Shown: positions 26,044 through 35,091 of the stretch, in pieces
How the letters are laid out: each line of letters begins with the position of its first letter
How positions within the stretch are numbered: the first letter of the stretch is position 1
Translations under genes and position numbers: made by a program
The notes under the pieces: model-generated
What the model saw: the letters and a program-made list of their open reading frames with translations, nothing else
Told to the model about the DNA's origin: nothing
Database searches by the model: none
Assembly (NCBI GenBank): GCA_905479265.1
Contig: CAJQLX010000027.1
Location: 1 to 64,000 of the forward strand
Length of the DNA stretch: 64,000 bases
Source of the DNA: an uncultured Alphaproteobacteria bacterium
GTDB lineage: Bacteria; Pseudomonadota; Alphaproteobacteria; UBA7985
Direction of reading: 5' to 3'

Positions 26044-27510
26044 TTAGTTGGCGCGGACGATGAGGGCGTTGCTTGGCTGACCGCCAGATGGGATCAGCGT
26101 TTCACGCGTTACCATCGAATCATCCAGACCAGCATCCGTGAGCGCATGCAGGGCACGCAGGACGCGGCCCTTTACGATCCGCAGCGCGTTGTCTTCTTCG
26201 ACGATGTTGGGGTCAGCGTAGCCGATGATCTGCACTTTTTGCTTCGCAGCGAGGCACAGCTCACCAAAGCTCTTCACCGTTGCCGTTTGATCGGCGGTAA
26301 AGCGGTTTGACGTGCCATCGAATTGCAGCATCACGCCGTCAGACGTACAGCCCGAAGCACCGGTGCTTGCTGCCACGGATGGGGTTGAGGTCTCGACCGC
26401 TGCAGAATCCGCCAAAGACCGGGTGCGACTGACAAAGGTTGTCCCTGTATCTGCTGCGGCTGCGGTCGCAGCCGGTTCAGCCGCTGCTGCCGCGAGGTCG
26501 CGATTGTTTCGGCTGACAAGGCTGGTACCATTGCCGGTGGAAGTGGCAACTTGCGGGGTGGTTGCACCGGCGGTAACTGCTTCCTCTGTGATTCGGCTAA
26601 AGGACTGCACCGCATCTTTGCTCTCGTTCACCGGTGAAGCAATGTTCTCACCGGCTGCATCAGCAGATCCTTCCTGCTCAGTCGGGAACGGGGAGGGGAC
26701 AGACGATGTTGAGCGGGTTGTTCCGGTTGCAACAATCGCATTCGGAATCTTCTTGTATCCCGGCGCGCCCGGACGGATCAGCGGGATCGGGCCTGTAAAG
26801 TTTGTGGCCAGCGGGAACGTACCAATCATCGCGGCGCTGTTCGCCACGCTATCCATGCCACTGCGCGCCGCCGCAGCGACAGCATCAGCACGGTCTGCGC
26901 CAACGTAAGGAATCGGCGTTGGGTTCGACAGTCCTGAGCCCGGCAGTTGGCGGGTGTATTCTGGACCCACAATCGGCAAATCACTGCCGTAAGACACCAA
27001 AACTGAACCGCCAAACGAGCTGCTCGAAATTGTGGTGGTGTTGCCATATCCGCCGCGAATGTTGGTCACGGGGCCGGAAGTAACAGGGACGCCGTTTACA
27101 ATCGCAACCGCCGTCAATCCCGTATCGACCCCTGCTGGGGTGGTCAGGAGAGGCTGAAGCGTTGCTTCGGACGGGAAAGCGACCAGCGAGGTTGGCGCCG
27201 TTGCGGCTGTTTGCCCGAAACCGCCAATGGTTACCGGCTCGCCAACCGCCTGCGCGGCCAGCAAAGCGGCGTCTTCCGCGCTAAGAACTGTGTAGCCGGG
27301 CTGGATAGAGGGTTGGGTCGTGTTGCGTGACGTAAAGGCAGTCGCTTGGAACAAGGGTGTCGCGGCGGATTGCACAACGCTGCTAACAGGCGGCGCTAGC
27401 AGATCACCTGCGGGCACGGAGCCTGCCTGAAAGAATTCCTGAGCTTGAGCAGAAGCGCTGAAACAAACAGCACTAATGGCGACGCCAAAAATGGTCGTAC
27501 GCAAGGTCAT
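26044..27510 (-). CDS. Secreted OmpA-domain protein with low-complexity centre
   Basis: 488 residues from the ATG at 27510, which has GAGG upstream and begins a clear signal peptide (MTLRTTIFGVAISAVCFSASAQA). The long middle part (about 25-375) is rich in Ala, Ser, Thr, Val and Pro and looks disordered. The C-terminal 100 residues resemble an OmpA-like domain: VMLQFDGTSNRFT, VQIIGYADPN, and NALRIVKGRVLRAL for the usual NxxLSxxRAxxV. Two cysteines, CTSDG and ELCLA, may form a disulfide. It probably anchors to peptidoglycan from the periplasm or outer membrane. It lies upstream of the MotA-like/MotB-like pair on the same strand and may belong to the same envelope system. Confidence 0.75.
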   Translation of the reverse strand: MTLRTTIFGVAISAVCFSASAQAQEFFQAGSVPAGDLLAPPVSSVVQSAATPLFQATAFTSRNTTQPSIQPGYTVLSAEDAALLAAQAVGEPVTIGGFGQTAATAPTSLVAFPSEATLQPLLTTPAGVDTGLTAVAIVNGVPVTSGPVTNIRGGYGNTTTISSSSFGGSVLVSYGSDLPIVGPEYTRQLPGSGLSNPTPIPYVGADRADAVAAAARSGMDSVANSAAMIGTFPLATNFTGPIPLIRPGAPGYKKIPNAIVATGTTRSTSSVPSPFPTEQEGSADAAGENIASPVNESKDAVQSFSRITEEAVTAGATTPQVATSTGNGTSLVSRNNRDLAAAAAEPAATAAAADTGTTFVSRTRSLADSAAVETSTPSVAASTGASGCTSDGVMLQFDGTSNRFTADQTATVKSFGELCLAAKQKVQIIGYADPNIVEEDNALRIVKGRVLRALHALTDAGLDDSMVTRETLIPSGGQPSNALIVRAN

Positions 27511-27759
27511 ATTCTCGATCCTCAATTTACCCCGCTTGTCGATGGCCGACGGCCATCGCGGGTTTGCACGTAAGTTTAGTTGTATTACAGCAGGCCAATT
27601 CGTCGAAATTACGATAAGCAGGCTAAATACTAGTGCAGAAATACCACACCGGTCTATATAAAACGCATAACGTTGCGGCGAATCCCGCCTCAATTCGCTA
27701 GAGTTCGATCAAATTTTCCCTTGTGTAAAGCGCCTACCCCATTATGCGCGGGGCGTGCT

Positions 27760-28548
27760 TTAAGCTTTGGTGACGAGGTTGAAGAATTGGTCGTATATCA
27801 TCGGACCCGCCACGATTATGGAGCGATCAGACACGATTTTCTCGCCGCCGTTCAGGTCGGTGACACGCCCACCTGCTTCATTGGCGATTAATGCGCCCGC
27901 GGCAATATCCCACGCCGCCAATCCGCGTTCCCAATAGCCATCGTATCGGCCAGCGGCCACGTAAGCCAAATCCAGCGCCGCAGACCCGAATCGTCGGACG
28001 CCCGCGCTCGCAAAGGCGACCTTTTCGATTTCGGCCATGGTCGTGTCTTGGTCGCCTCGGCCTTTGAACGGCATGCCTGTCGCGAACAAAGATTCTGTCA
28101 GATCCTCTTTCCGCGAAATACGCAATTGGCGTGAATTCACGTAAGCGCCGTGCCCGCGTTCCGCCCAAAACAGTTCGTCTTTCAGCGGGTCAAAAACAAC
28201 GCCCGCAACGATACCGCCCGCTTGCTCCAAAGCGATGGAAATCGCCCAGTGCGGCAAGCCGTGCAGGAAGTTGGTTGTGCCGTCGAGCGGATCGACGATC
28301 CAGCGGCCTTCTGGTTCTTCCGGTCCAGTCTGGCCGCTCTCCTCACCAAAGAAAGCAAACTCCGGACGCGCTTCTTGGAGGACTTCATAGATGATGCCTT
28401 CCGCGCGTCTGTCGGCTTGACTGACAAAATCTGCTGGGCCTTTGCGGGATACAGTGAGGTGTTCAACGTCGCCAAAATCACGGACGAGTTGTCGGCCAGC
28501 TTTATCAGCGGCCTTGACCATTACATTAATGAGCGCAGAGCGACGCAT
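27760..28548 (-). CDS. suhB: Inositol monophosphatase family protein (SuhB-like)
   Basis: 262 residues. Metal-dependent phosphatase motifs are complete: FFGEESG (motif with the Glu ligand), WIVDPLDGTTNFLHGLPH (metal and phosphate site) and the late AAWDIAAGALIANEAGG. Family enzymes release phosphate from myo-inositol-1-phosphate or similar substrates. E. coli SuhB also acts in ribosomal RNA transcription antitermination; whether this one does is not known. The gene starts three bases after the efp stop, so the two form an operon. Confidence 0.93.
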   Translation of the reverse strand: MRRSALINVMVKAADKAGRQLVRDFGDVEHLTVSRKGPADFVSQADRRAEGIIYEVLQEARPEFAFFGEESGQTGPEEPEGRWIVDPLDGTTNFLHGLPHWAISIALEQAGGIVAGVVFDPLKDELFWAERGHGAYVNSRQLRISRKEDLTESLFATGMPFKGRGDQDTTMAEIEKVAFASAGVRRFGSAALDLAYVAAGRYDGYWERGLAAWDIAAGALIANEAGGRVTDLNGGEKIVSDRSIIVAGPMIYDQFFNLVTKA

Positions 28549-28550
28549 GT

Positions 28551-29114
28551 CTATTTCGCACGCTCCATGTAAGTCCCATCGGCGGTATTCACGACCACTT
28601 TCGTACCGGCTGCGATATGCGGTGGCACCATGATCTTCACGCCATTTTCCAAAAGCGCAGGCTTGTAAGATGACGAAGCCGTTTGGCCCTTCACAACCGC
28701 ATCAGCCTCTGTGATTTCCAGGATGACTGACTCCGGCAAGCTCACTGAAATCGGCTCTTCTTCATACAGCTCGATGGTGACCTGCATGTTTTCCTGCAGG
28801 AAGGGCAAAGGCTCGCCCACCAAGTCGCTGTTCAGTTCAATCTGCTCGAACGTGTCATTGTTCATGAACGTCAGCATTTCACCGTCAGCGAACAGGTATT
28901 GGTAATCCACCTGATCCAGACGAACGCGTTCCACGGTCTCATCAGAGCGGAAACGCTCGTTCATTTTGGTGCCGTCGCGAATGTCTTTGAGCTCAATTTG
29001 CGCAAAGGCACCGCCTTTACCCGGCTTGACCTGCTGCAGCTTGACTGCACGCATCAGCCGGCCCTTGTGTTCGATGATGTTGCCGGGGCGAATGGCGTTG
29101 CCGTTGATCTTCAT
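28551..29114 (-). CDS. efp: Translation elongation factor P
   Basis: 187 residues, the standard EF-P length of three beta-barrel domains. The loop carrying the modified residue reads VKPGKGGAF with the lysine at position 33, so an EpmA-type lysylation could occur; no epm genes are in this window. Other landmarks are [13 protein letters not shown] at the N-terminus, [13 protein letters not shown] in the middle and the C-terminal [18 protein letters not shown] region (in part). EF-P rescues ribosomes stalled at polyproline. The helicase tail and other proline-rich proteins here would be clients. Confidence 0.97.
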   Translation of the reverse strand: MKINGNAIRPGNIIEHKGRLMRAVKLQQVKPGKGGAFAQIELKDIRDGTKMNERFRSDETVERVRLDQVDYQYLFADGEMLTFMNNDTFEQIELNSDLVGEPLPFLQENMQVTIELYEEEPISVSLPESVILEITEADAVVKGQTASSSYKPALLENGVKIMVPPHIAAGTKVVVNTADGTYMERAK

Positions 29115-29184
29115 GGCTTTAACCCTGTTCGGTTAGGGGAATTTCAAAGGTGCAAGTATCAGTGTCGTTTGCGACAGGCAATCT

Positions 29185-29724
29185 TTAGCCAAGCGCAACC
29201 GCTATGAACTCGGGGGCGAAATCGGGGTCATCGGCTTGGGAAGCAACCGGAATGATGCACGGGATTTCCATCATTTCGACCCACCACTCAGCCAGTTCAT
29301 GTTCGATACCCGCCATCATGTCCGTCTGATTGTCCGCGCGAAGATCACCGAAAAACAAGGCGTCGGCCCCAAATTCACCGGCTTGCATGGCCAGGTCGCG
29401 GGACGTGAGATTGGCCGCAACGATCTGCATATCGGGGAAATCATCGCGCATGGCGCGGTCTGCGGCCATGTCAAAGGACACGAACCCATCAACACCGTTG
29501 GGCGGCAAGTCTTCGCCATTGGTGTTCATCGATGCTGTGATAAGGGCGCATTCTTGATCGGCGCACAGGCTGATCCAGTCCGCCAAATGGCCCGCCGTTG
29601 GACTCACGTCCTCGGGCATTTTCAGGATCAGCGCGACACCCGCCAGCGTCTTGGGCAGCGGCGTTTCGCCCAAAGTTGCGATTTGGACCAGTTGTGGCCC
29701 TTCGTCGTCATCCATTGTTGCCAT
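29185..29724 (-). CDS. Degenerate ThiE-like (thiamine phosphate synthase-like) protein
   Basis: 179 residues from the ATG at 29724, preceded by AAGGAA. The stretch IVAANLTSRDLAMQAGEFGADALFFG resembles the part of ThiE-like proteins that reads SRxxAMxAGExGADYxxFG, and the order of beta-alpha units fits a TIM barrel. The diphosphate and metal motifs of true ThiE are not seen, and an acidic N-terminus (MDDDEGP) replaces the first strand region. It probably does not make thiamine phosphate. It starts four bases after an unknown gene and follows transketolase, a thiamine-diphosphate enzyme, which may be a coincidence. Assignment is tentative. Confidence 0.5.
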   Translation of the reverse strand: MATMDDDEGPQLVQIATLGETPLPKTLAGVALILKMPEDVSPTAGHLADWISLCADQECALITASMNTNGEDLPPNGVDGFVSFDMAADRAMRDDFPDMQIVAANLTSRDLAMQAGEFGADALFFGDLRADNQTDMMAGIEHELAEWWVEMMEIPCIIPVASQADDPDFAPEFIAVALG

Positions 29725-29728
29725 GCGA

Positions 29729-30166
29729 TCAGGTTTCCTTGCGTGATGGTTGCTGCCGATTGGCAAGCGGCGGCTCGGTCCGCTTTGTTTTGCGCGTCGG
29801 GACGATAGGCGTCCAGACTTCGGTTGCTATTGGACGCTGCGTCACCAGCGTCGCACCAGCCTCAGCCGCGTAGTGTCTCAAGTCGTCGAACGCCGCATTT
29901 TGTGCCGGGCAATAGACGTGCTTCACCCCGTTTTGCAGGATCTGCAAGCCAAACCCGGGCGCGTGACTGGCATCAACCAACAGCGTGCAATCCGGCCCCC
30001 ACGTGGCAATGGCCGCCTGCAAATCGATGGCCCAAGCGGCCCCCAACTGCTTCAAAGCAGCGGCGGGCGTGATAAAGGTGATGTCGTGCGCCGTCTCGGC
30101 ATCGCGGTCAGGAAGCGCCGTCGCGAAGGTAAGTTCGACAACATTTCGCTTCCCATCCGCGCGCAC
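29729..30166 (-). CDS. Unknown protein in the transketolase operon
   Basis: 145 residues from a GTG at 30166, three bases after the transketolase stop, so translation is almost certainly coupled. I do not recognise the family. There is alternating alpha/beta sequence (VVELTFATALP, TLLVDASHAPGFGLQIL, HVYCPAQNAAFDDLRHYA, ATLVTQ) suggesting a small Rossmann-like fold, then a basic, proline-containing tail (TRKTKRTEPPLANRQQ). No signal peptide or membrane segment is visible. It is followed after four bases by the ThiE-like gene. Confidence 0.7.
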   Translation of the reverse strand: MRADGKRNVVELTFATALPDRDAETAHDITFITPAAALKQLGAAWAIDLQAAIATWGPDCTLLVDASHAPGFGLQILQNGVKHVYCPAQNAAFDDLRHYAAEAGATLVTQRPIATEVWTPIVPTRKTKRTEPPLANRQQPSRKET

Positions 30167-30169
30167 AGT

Positions 30170-32167
30170 TTAGAGGCTTTCGAGCACAGCTTGGACAATG
30201 GCATCCTTGGTGATGCCGTAGTGGGCATACAGCTCTTCGGCAGGGGCAGAAGCGCCGAATTGGTCGCCAACGCCGATGAAAATCCCATCTTCGCGGATAA
30301 ACCGACGCCAGCCAAAATCAGACCCTGCTTCGATCGCAACCCGCAGGCTGCCCGGGCTGAGGACTTCTTCGCGGTAATGCGCCGGCTGCTGCTCAAACAG
30401 CTCCCAACACGGCAGCGACACAACCGCCGTGGCGATGCTGTGATCCCGCTCCAGAATTTCCTGCGCCTCGACCGCGATGCTCATCTCAGTCCCGGTTGCA
30501 ATCAGCGTCACTTTCCGCTCGTCCATTGCGGGACGGAAGATGTAGCCGCCGGTCGCTGCGTAATTCTCGCCGATCAAATGGCGCAGCGCCGGGACTTTCT
30601 GTCGTGACAGGGCGATGACGGAGGGGCCATCGTGCTGCAGCGCCAGTTCCCACGCTTCTGCCGTTTCAACCAGATCCGCAGGGCGGAAGGTCAGCAGCCC
30701 CGGAATCGCCCGCAGCGCGGCCATATGCTCAACCGGCTGGTGCGTTGGGCCGTCTTCGCCTAGCCCGATGGAATCGTGCGTCATGACGTAAATCACACGC
30801 TGCTTCATCAGCGCAGACAGGCGGATCGCGGGGCGTGCATAGTCGGTGAAGACCAAGAACGTGCCAGCGTAGGGTGTTACACCGCCATGCAGTGCCATGC
30901 CGTTCATCGCAGAGGCCATGCCGTGCTCACGAACGCCCCAGTTCACGTAGTTCGCGCTGAAATCGTCGGCACTGATCGCGCTGTGGTGGGAGGTTTTTGT
31001 GTTGTTTGAACCCGTGAGATCGGCTGAACCGCCGAGCATGGTTGGCATTTCGGGGATCAATGCTTCGAGCACTTTTCCCGAGGCTGCACGTGTCGCCAGC
31101 GCTGGCATATCTTCAATCGCTTGAGTTTTAACGGCGTCCAATGCCTTCAGCGCAGCTTCGTTCAGCTCGCCGGCTTGCATGGCGTTAAACAGCGTGGCTT
31201 TGGACGAAGCGCCCAAGCGTGCTTTCCATTCTGCGGACGCCGCAGCGCCCTTGGAACCGGCCGCGCGCCACGCATCCATAACATCGTTCGGAACCGCGAA
31301 AGGCGCGTGTGTCCAGCCGATGTTGTCCTTGAATTCCTGCAGGCCATCAGCACCCAAAGGTGCGCCGTGCGCCTTGGACGTTCCCGCCACCTTGGGCGAG
31401 CCATAACCGATGGTGGTGCGGCAAGCGATCATCGACGGTACTGAGGTCTCCTGCTGCGCCAGTTCAATGGCGGTCAGGACGGCGTCTTGATCGTGGCCGT
31501 CAACGGCCTGAACATGCCAACCCGCAGCCTCAAACCGGGCGCGCTGGTCTTCGGATGTTGAAAGATCGGTTTTGCCGTCAATGGTGATTTCATTGTCATC
31601 CCACAGGACAATCAGCTTGTTCAGCTTCAAGTGTCCAGCGAGCGAAATCGCCTCCTGACTGACGCCTTCCATCAAACAGCCGTCGCCCGCGATGACATAG
31701 GTAAAGTGATCAACCAGCTCGTCGCCGAAGCGCGCTGCCAACCACTGTTCCGCCATTGCAAAGCCAACAGAATTGGCGATGCCTTGCCCCAATGGACCCG
31801 TGGTGGTTTCTACGCCTTCGGTGTGGCCATACTCCGGATGCCCGGGTGTCTTTGATCCCATCTGCCGGAAATTCTTGATTTCATCGATGGACACGTCCTC
31901 ATAACCGGACAGGTAAAGGGCGGAATACAGCAGCATAGAGCCGTGACCGGCAGACAGGATAAAGCGATCGCGATCCGGCCATTGCGGCCACGCGGCATCG
32001 TACTTCAGCACGTCGCGGAAAAGGACTGTCGCCACGTCGGCCATGCCCATCGGCATGCCGGGGTGTCCAGAGTTTGCGGCTTGAACTGCTTCTGCCGAAA
32101 GAACGCGAACGGCATCGGCCATTCCGGCAGCGAGAGCGTTGGGGTCCTGAGCTACTGCATCAGACAT
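30170..32167 (-). CDS. tkt: Transketolase
   Basis: 665 residues from the ATG at 32167 with AGGAG nine bases upstream. It moves two-carbon units between sugar phosphates with thiamine diphosphate in the pentose phosphate pathway. Signatures include SGHPGMPMGMA, GHGSMLLYSALYLSGY, the ThDP motif GDGCLMEG with the following NKLIVLWDDNEI, and the pyrimidine domain PYAGTFLVFTDYARPAIRLSALM and DSIGLGEDGPTHQPVEH (each read in parts). It leads an operon with two poorly known genes. The 279 bases to zauP are divergent promoter space; I saw no other feature there. Confidence 0.97.
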   Translation of the reverse strand: MSDAVAQDPNALAAGMADAVRVLSAEAVQAANSGHPGMPMGMADVATVLFRDVLKYDAAWPQWPDRDRFILSAGHGSMLLYSALYLSGYEDVSIDEIKNFRQMGSKTPGHPEYGHTEGVETTTGPLGQGIANSVGFAMAEQWLAARFGDELVDHFTYVIAGDGCLMEGVSQEAISLAGHLKLNKLIVLWDDNEITIDGKTDLSTSEDQRARFEAAGWHVQAVDGHDQDAVLTAIELAQQETSVPSMIACRTTIGYGSPKVAGTSKAHGAPLGADGLQEFKDNIGWTHAPFAVPNDVMDAWRAAGSKGAAASAEWKARLGASSKATLFNAMQAGELNEAALKALDAVKTQAIEDMPALATRAASGKVLEALIPEMPTMLGGSADLTGSNNTKTSHHSAISADDFSANYVNWGVREHGMASAMNGMALHGGVTPYAGTFLVFTDYARPAIRLSALMKQRVIYVMTHDSIGLGEDGPTHQPVEHMAALRAIPGLLTFRPADLVETAEAWELALQHDGPSVIALSRQKVPALRHLIGENYAATGGYIFRPAMDERKVTLIATGTEMSIAVEAQEILERDHSIATAVVSLPCWELFEQQPAHYREEVLSPGSLRVAIEAGSDFGWRRFIREDGIFIGVGDQFGASAPAEELYAHYGITKDAIVQAVLESL

Positions 32168-32446
32168 AAGGTTGTGCTCCTGATTGAAACGCAAGATCGG
32201 TGCTTTCCCGACCCTCGAACCGGGCCAATACCACCACTATATACGTCCTTATAACCACGGAGCCGCCTTGGAATTAACCCCCTCAGACGGGCGTACTGCC
32301 ATGAAAGGATTAGCATTCTGGGTCGGAACTGAGGCTATTTATCCACTGCTATTGTCAATTGGCGTGAAGTATCGTCTAGATGTCCTTGAAACAAAGGCCA
32401 ATTTACACTAATCGAAGTTTATAACCCGAGGATGAGCTAAGACCCG

Positions 32447-32674
32447 ATGGGCCGATTAGAAGACGCAAAAGCGCGCTTGGATACTGTCTTGCACCGGTTG
32501 GAAGCCCTGGGCGACCAACTGGGGCCAGAGACGCAGGAAATCACACGTCTCCAGCGTCAGATTTCTGTGATGGAATCTGCGCAGGAAGAACTTCGTTCAG
32601 CAACCGCTTCCGCAACGGAGCAGGTCGCGCAGCTGATGGCAGAGCTTCAGCATGCTGAAAGCACCGAGGAATAA
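32447..32674 (+). CDS. zauP: ZauP-like coiled-coil protein (DUF4164 type)
   Basis: 75 residues, nearly all one amphipathic helix: RLEDAKARLDTVLHRLEALGDQL, then ITRLQRQISVMESAQEELR (in parts). It ends six bases before zapA. In Caulobacter the gene upstream of zapA encodes ZauP, a coiled-coil partner that, with ZapA, bundles FtsZ filaments at mid-cell. Size, position and composition match that role, though sequence identity was not measured. No membrane segment is present. Confidence 0.75.
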   Translation: MGRLEDAKARLDTVLHRLEALGDQLGPETQEITRLQRQISVMESAQEELRSATASATEQVAQLMAELQHAESTEE

Positions 32675-32680
32675 CGGCGG

Positions 32681-33085
32681 ATGGGTCAGGTGCGAATAAC
32701 ACTCAATGGACGTGGCTATGACATCGCTTGTGATGATGGTCAGGAAGAACACGTCATGCGGCTCGCCAATGCTCTCTCCGAGCGGGTGAACCAATTGGTG
32801 ACAGCCAATGGGCAAGTGGGCGAGGCGCGGTTGCTGCTTATGGCGGGTCTGCTGATGGCCGACGATTTACACAGCGAGCGGGCCAAATCAGCAGCAGACG
32901 GTGCTGCCGCGAAACCGGAGTCCACCAGCGACGATGGTGCCGGCAGTGGCGGCGGCAGTGATGCCGTGCAGCAGGCCTATGACTATGTGGCAGACGTGTT
33001 TGAGCAGCTCAGCGACCGATTGGAAGCCGTGGTTTCCACGCTCGAAGGGTCCGAAGACGCCGCCGACGACGAAACCAACCGCTAG
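32681..33085 (+). CDS. zapA: Cell division protein ZapA
   Basis: 134 residues. The N-terminal ZapA head is clear: VRITLNGRGYDIACDDGQEEHVMRLA (in parts), then LANALSERVNQL and LMAGLLMADDL. A low-complexity Ala/Gly/Ser/Asp linker (about 70-98) precedes a second helix (YDYVADVFEQLSDRLEAVV). ZapA tetramers cross-link FtsZ filaments. The linker makes the protein longer than the usual 100 residues. It is in an operon with zauP; the esterase gene begins 20 bases later. The 6S RNA gene often found after zapA is not there. Confidence 0.92.
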   Translation: MGQVRITLNGRGYDIACDDGQEEHVMRLANALSERVNQLVTANGQVGEARLLLMAGLLMADDLHSERAKSAADGAAAKPESTSDDGAGSGGGSDAVQQAYDYVADVFEQLSDRLEAVVSTLEGSEDAADDETNR

Positions 33086-33104
33086 ACTTTTCGGGACTAA
33101 ACCT

Positions 33105-33821
33105 ATGCAGCAGACGCCAGATTTTGACGTCATCCGTGGTTTTCAAATCGAAGGCACGGACCCAACCCATCGCGCTCTGATCCCGAATTTGGAGCCGGTT
33201 AAACACCTGCTCGTCTTCCTTCATGGCTACGGCGCAGATGCGGACGACTTGTTCCCGCTTGCCATGCAAATGGCGCCCGCGTTGCCGGCGACGGCAATCG
33301 TCAGCCTTGAAGCGCCAGAGGAAATCCCCGGCGGCATGCTCGGTGGGCGGCAGTGGTTTCCAATTTCTCGGATTGATAAGTCAGAACTCGATCACGGTGC
33401 GCAAATGGCGCGGGGCTACGTCAACACGGCTCTGCAAAGCCTCAAGCGCCGATTTGATTTGCAGTGGTCGGACATTGCCTTGTTTGGGTTTTCGCAGGGC
33501 TGCATGATGTCGCTGGAGGTGAGTTTGCGCTTGCCCGAGGCGCTGGGTTACGTGCTGGGCTACAGCGGCGCGCTGCCAGCACCCGAGCGTGCGGCAACCG
33601 AAAGCACGTCATTCCCGCCTTATCTGCTGGTCCACGGCGAAGACGATCAGGTGGTGCCTTTTGCGTCTATGGAAGCCGCAGCAAAGACGCTTGCCGCGTT
33701 GGGCGCGCCTGTTGAAACGTTTCCTCGGCCCGGTTTGGGGCATGGAATCGACGGCGAGGGTCTGCAAGCCGCTTTGCTGAAATTGCGCACGGCCTTCGGC
33801 ATGGGCGATTTGGTCGAATAG
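33105..33821 (+). CDS. Carboxylesterase/phospholipase family alpha/beta hydrolase
   Basis: 238 residues from the ATG at 33105. The fold follows the YpfH/carboxylesterase 2 group: LLVFLHGYGADADDLFPLA near the N-terminus, the nucleophile elbow GFSQG, the acid in HGEDDQVVPF and the histidine in GLGHGID. These enzymes cleave short acyl or lysophospholipid esters, and the real substrate is often unknown. There is no signal peptide, so it is cytoplasmic. It lies close behind zapA and may share its transcript. Confidence 0.9.
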   Translation: MQQTPDFDVIRGFQIEGTDPTHRALIPNLEPVKHLLVFLHGYGADADDLFPLAMQMAPALPATAIVSLEAPEEIPGGMLGGRQWFPISRIDKSELDHGAQMARGYVNTALQSLKRRFDLQWSDIALFGFSQGCMMSLEVSLRLPEALGYVLGYSGALPAPERAATESTSFPPYLLVHGEDDQVVPFASMEAAAKTLAALGAPVETFPRPGLGHGIDGEGLQAALLKLRTAFGMGDLVE

Positions 33822-33955
33822 GCCAACTCAAGGCCTGTCCCTCAAGCCCGAACTGCGACCTGTTGAACGATTATGAGACGCTGACTTGTCCAATCGTCAT
33901 TCGCTTGTCATAGTCGAATGACAGCTTCCGAGAGGTTCGGAAGGGGCAGGAGAGC

Positions 33956-34522
33956 ATGACAGCGAGAAGCTTAGAGAACTATCCGGCACTGGTGTTAAAC
34001 GCCGATTTTCGGCCCTTATCCTATTTGCCGTTGTCACTTTGGAATTGGCAGGACTCCGTGAAGGCCTGCTTCCAAGGGCGGGTCAACGTCGTGGCGGAAT
34101 ACGATCACGTGATCCGAAGCCCGTCGTTTGAAATGCCGATCCCCAGTGTGATTGCGTTGAAAGACTACGTTCCGATGAACCGGTCTCCCGCTTTCACCCG
34201 TTTTAACGTTTTCTTGCGCGACCATTTCCGGTGCCAGTACTGCAGCACGCGGTTCCCCGTTCAAAGCCTGACCTTCGACCATGTGATTCCTCGGTCAAAA
34301 GGCGGCGGGACGAGTTGGGAAAACGTCGTGACGGCGTGCCAAAAGTGCAACCTGAGAAAGGGCAATCGGTACCTCCGCGACAGCTCGATGCGCTTGCGCA
34401 AGGAACCACTGCGCCCGACGGCCTATCAGCTGCAGGACGCAGGCCGGTCTTTCCCGCCAAATTTCCTGCACGAAAGCTGGGAAGATTACCTGTATTGGGA
34501 TTCGGTGTTGGAGCGGGATTAG
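33956..34522 (+). CDS. HNH endonuclease family protein
   Basis: 188 residues. The HNH core lies in the middle: FRCQYCSTRF, LTFDHVIPRSKGGGTSWENVV (in parts) and ACQKCNLRKGNR. Two CxxC pairs (CQYC, CQKC) should bind a structural zinc, and the histidine in FDHV is the likely catalytic base. Stand-alone HNH proteins of this type are widespread in alphaproteobacteria; their role is unclear and not tied to a mobile element here. Its stop overlaps that of convergent dsbB by four bases. Confidence 0.9.
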   Translation: MTARSLENYPALVLNADFRPLSYLPLSLWNWQDSVKACFQGRVNVVAEYDHVIRSPSFEMPIPSVIALKDYVPMNRSPAFTRFNVFLRDHFRCQYCSTRFPVQSLTFDHVIPRSKGGGTSWENVVTACQKCNLRKGNRYLRDSSMRLRKEPLRPTAYQLQDAGRSFPPNFLHESWEDYLYWDSVLERD

Positions 34523-35067
34523 CCCTGCACACCGTTGCTGCGTAACGTCGTGAGTGCCAAAAAGGCGGACAAAAACATCAGGCCGAGGTTGGCGATCATG
34601 TTGTACGTCGCCATCGAAAGCCCAAACAACGTCCAAGTCCCCTCAGCGCAGGTGACTTCTGGCACGTTGAACAGGGGGTTTACCGGCATGTTTTGACTTT
34701 CGGGGCTCACTTGAAATTCCGCCATCGAGCCCGAGCAAAGAACGTCCCCCAGCCACCACGCTTGCTCAACACCCACGTGTTCAAAGGCTGTTGCACTGCC
34801 ATAGAGAAACGCGAGACCACAAACCCCCAGCAACATGGCGCGCTCAACATTGCGATCAGGGTCGCGACCAATAACGATGGCCGCGCCCGATATGACCGCC
34901 GCGACCACGTAAGACGTGCGTTGGGCGATACAGAGCGTGCAGGGGTGGTGTCCGCCGACGTACTGAGAAATCAAGGCGACCCCGAGGAAAAAAGCGCAGG
35001 CGATGAGGATGAGCGAGGGGAAGGCCCAATCCCAGTTTTGTTCGATTTTATAGAACAACTTCAACAT
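34519..35067 (-). CDS. dsbB: Disulfide bond formation protein DsbB
   Basis: 182 residues with four hydrophobic segments. The quinone-linked redox pair is CTLC in the first periplasmic loop (about 43-46). The second pair is the lone cysteines of DVLCSGS and EVTCAEG in the large second loop. DsbB re-oxidises DsbA and passes electrons to ubiquinone. The PSLILIACAFFLGVALISQYV first helix and HPCTLCIAQR are typical. The gene lies 24 bases after the YqaA-type membrane protein gene on the same strand, so the two may be cotranscribed. Confidence 0.93.
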   Translation of the reverse strand: MLKLFYKIEQNWDWAFPSLILIACAFFLGVALISQYVGGHHPCTLCIAQRTSYVVAAVISGAAIVIGRDPDRNVERAMLLGVCGLAFLYGSATAFEHVGVEQAWWLGDVLCSGSMAEFQVSPESQNMPVNPLFNVPEVTCAEGTWTLFGLSMATYNMIANLGLMFLSAFLALTTLRSNGVQG

Positions 35068-35091
35068 TCGTGCGGCTCAGTCTCCATCGGC

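Noticed and set aside
32184-32411. 75-codon ORF between transketolase and zauP
   Set aside because: It has no ribosome site, no family resemblance, and overlaps the divergent promoter region.
33086-33104. 6S RNA next to zapA
   Set aside because: The gene after zapA begins within 20 bases, leaving no room, and the 279-base gap upstream of zauP shows no 6S-like bubble structure.
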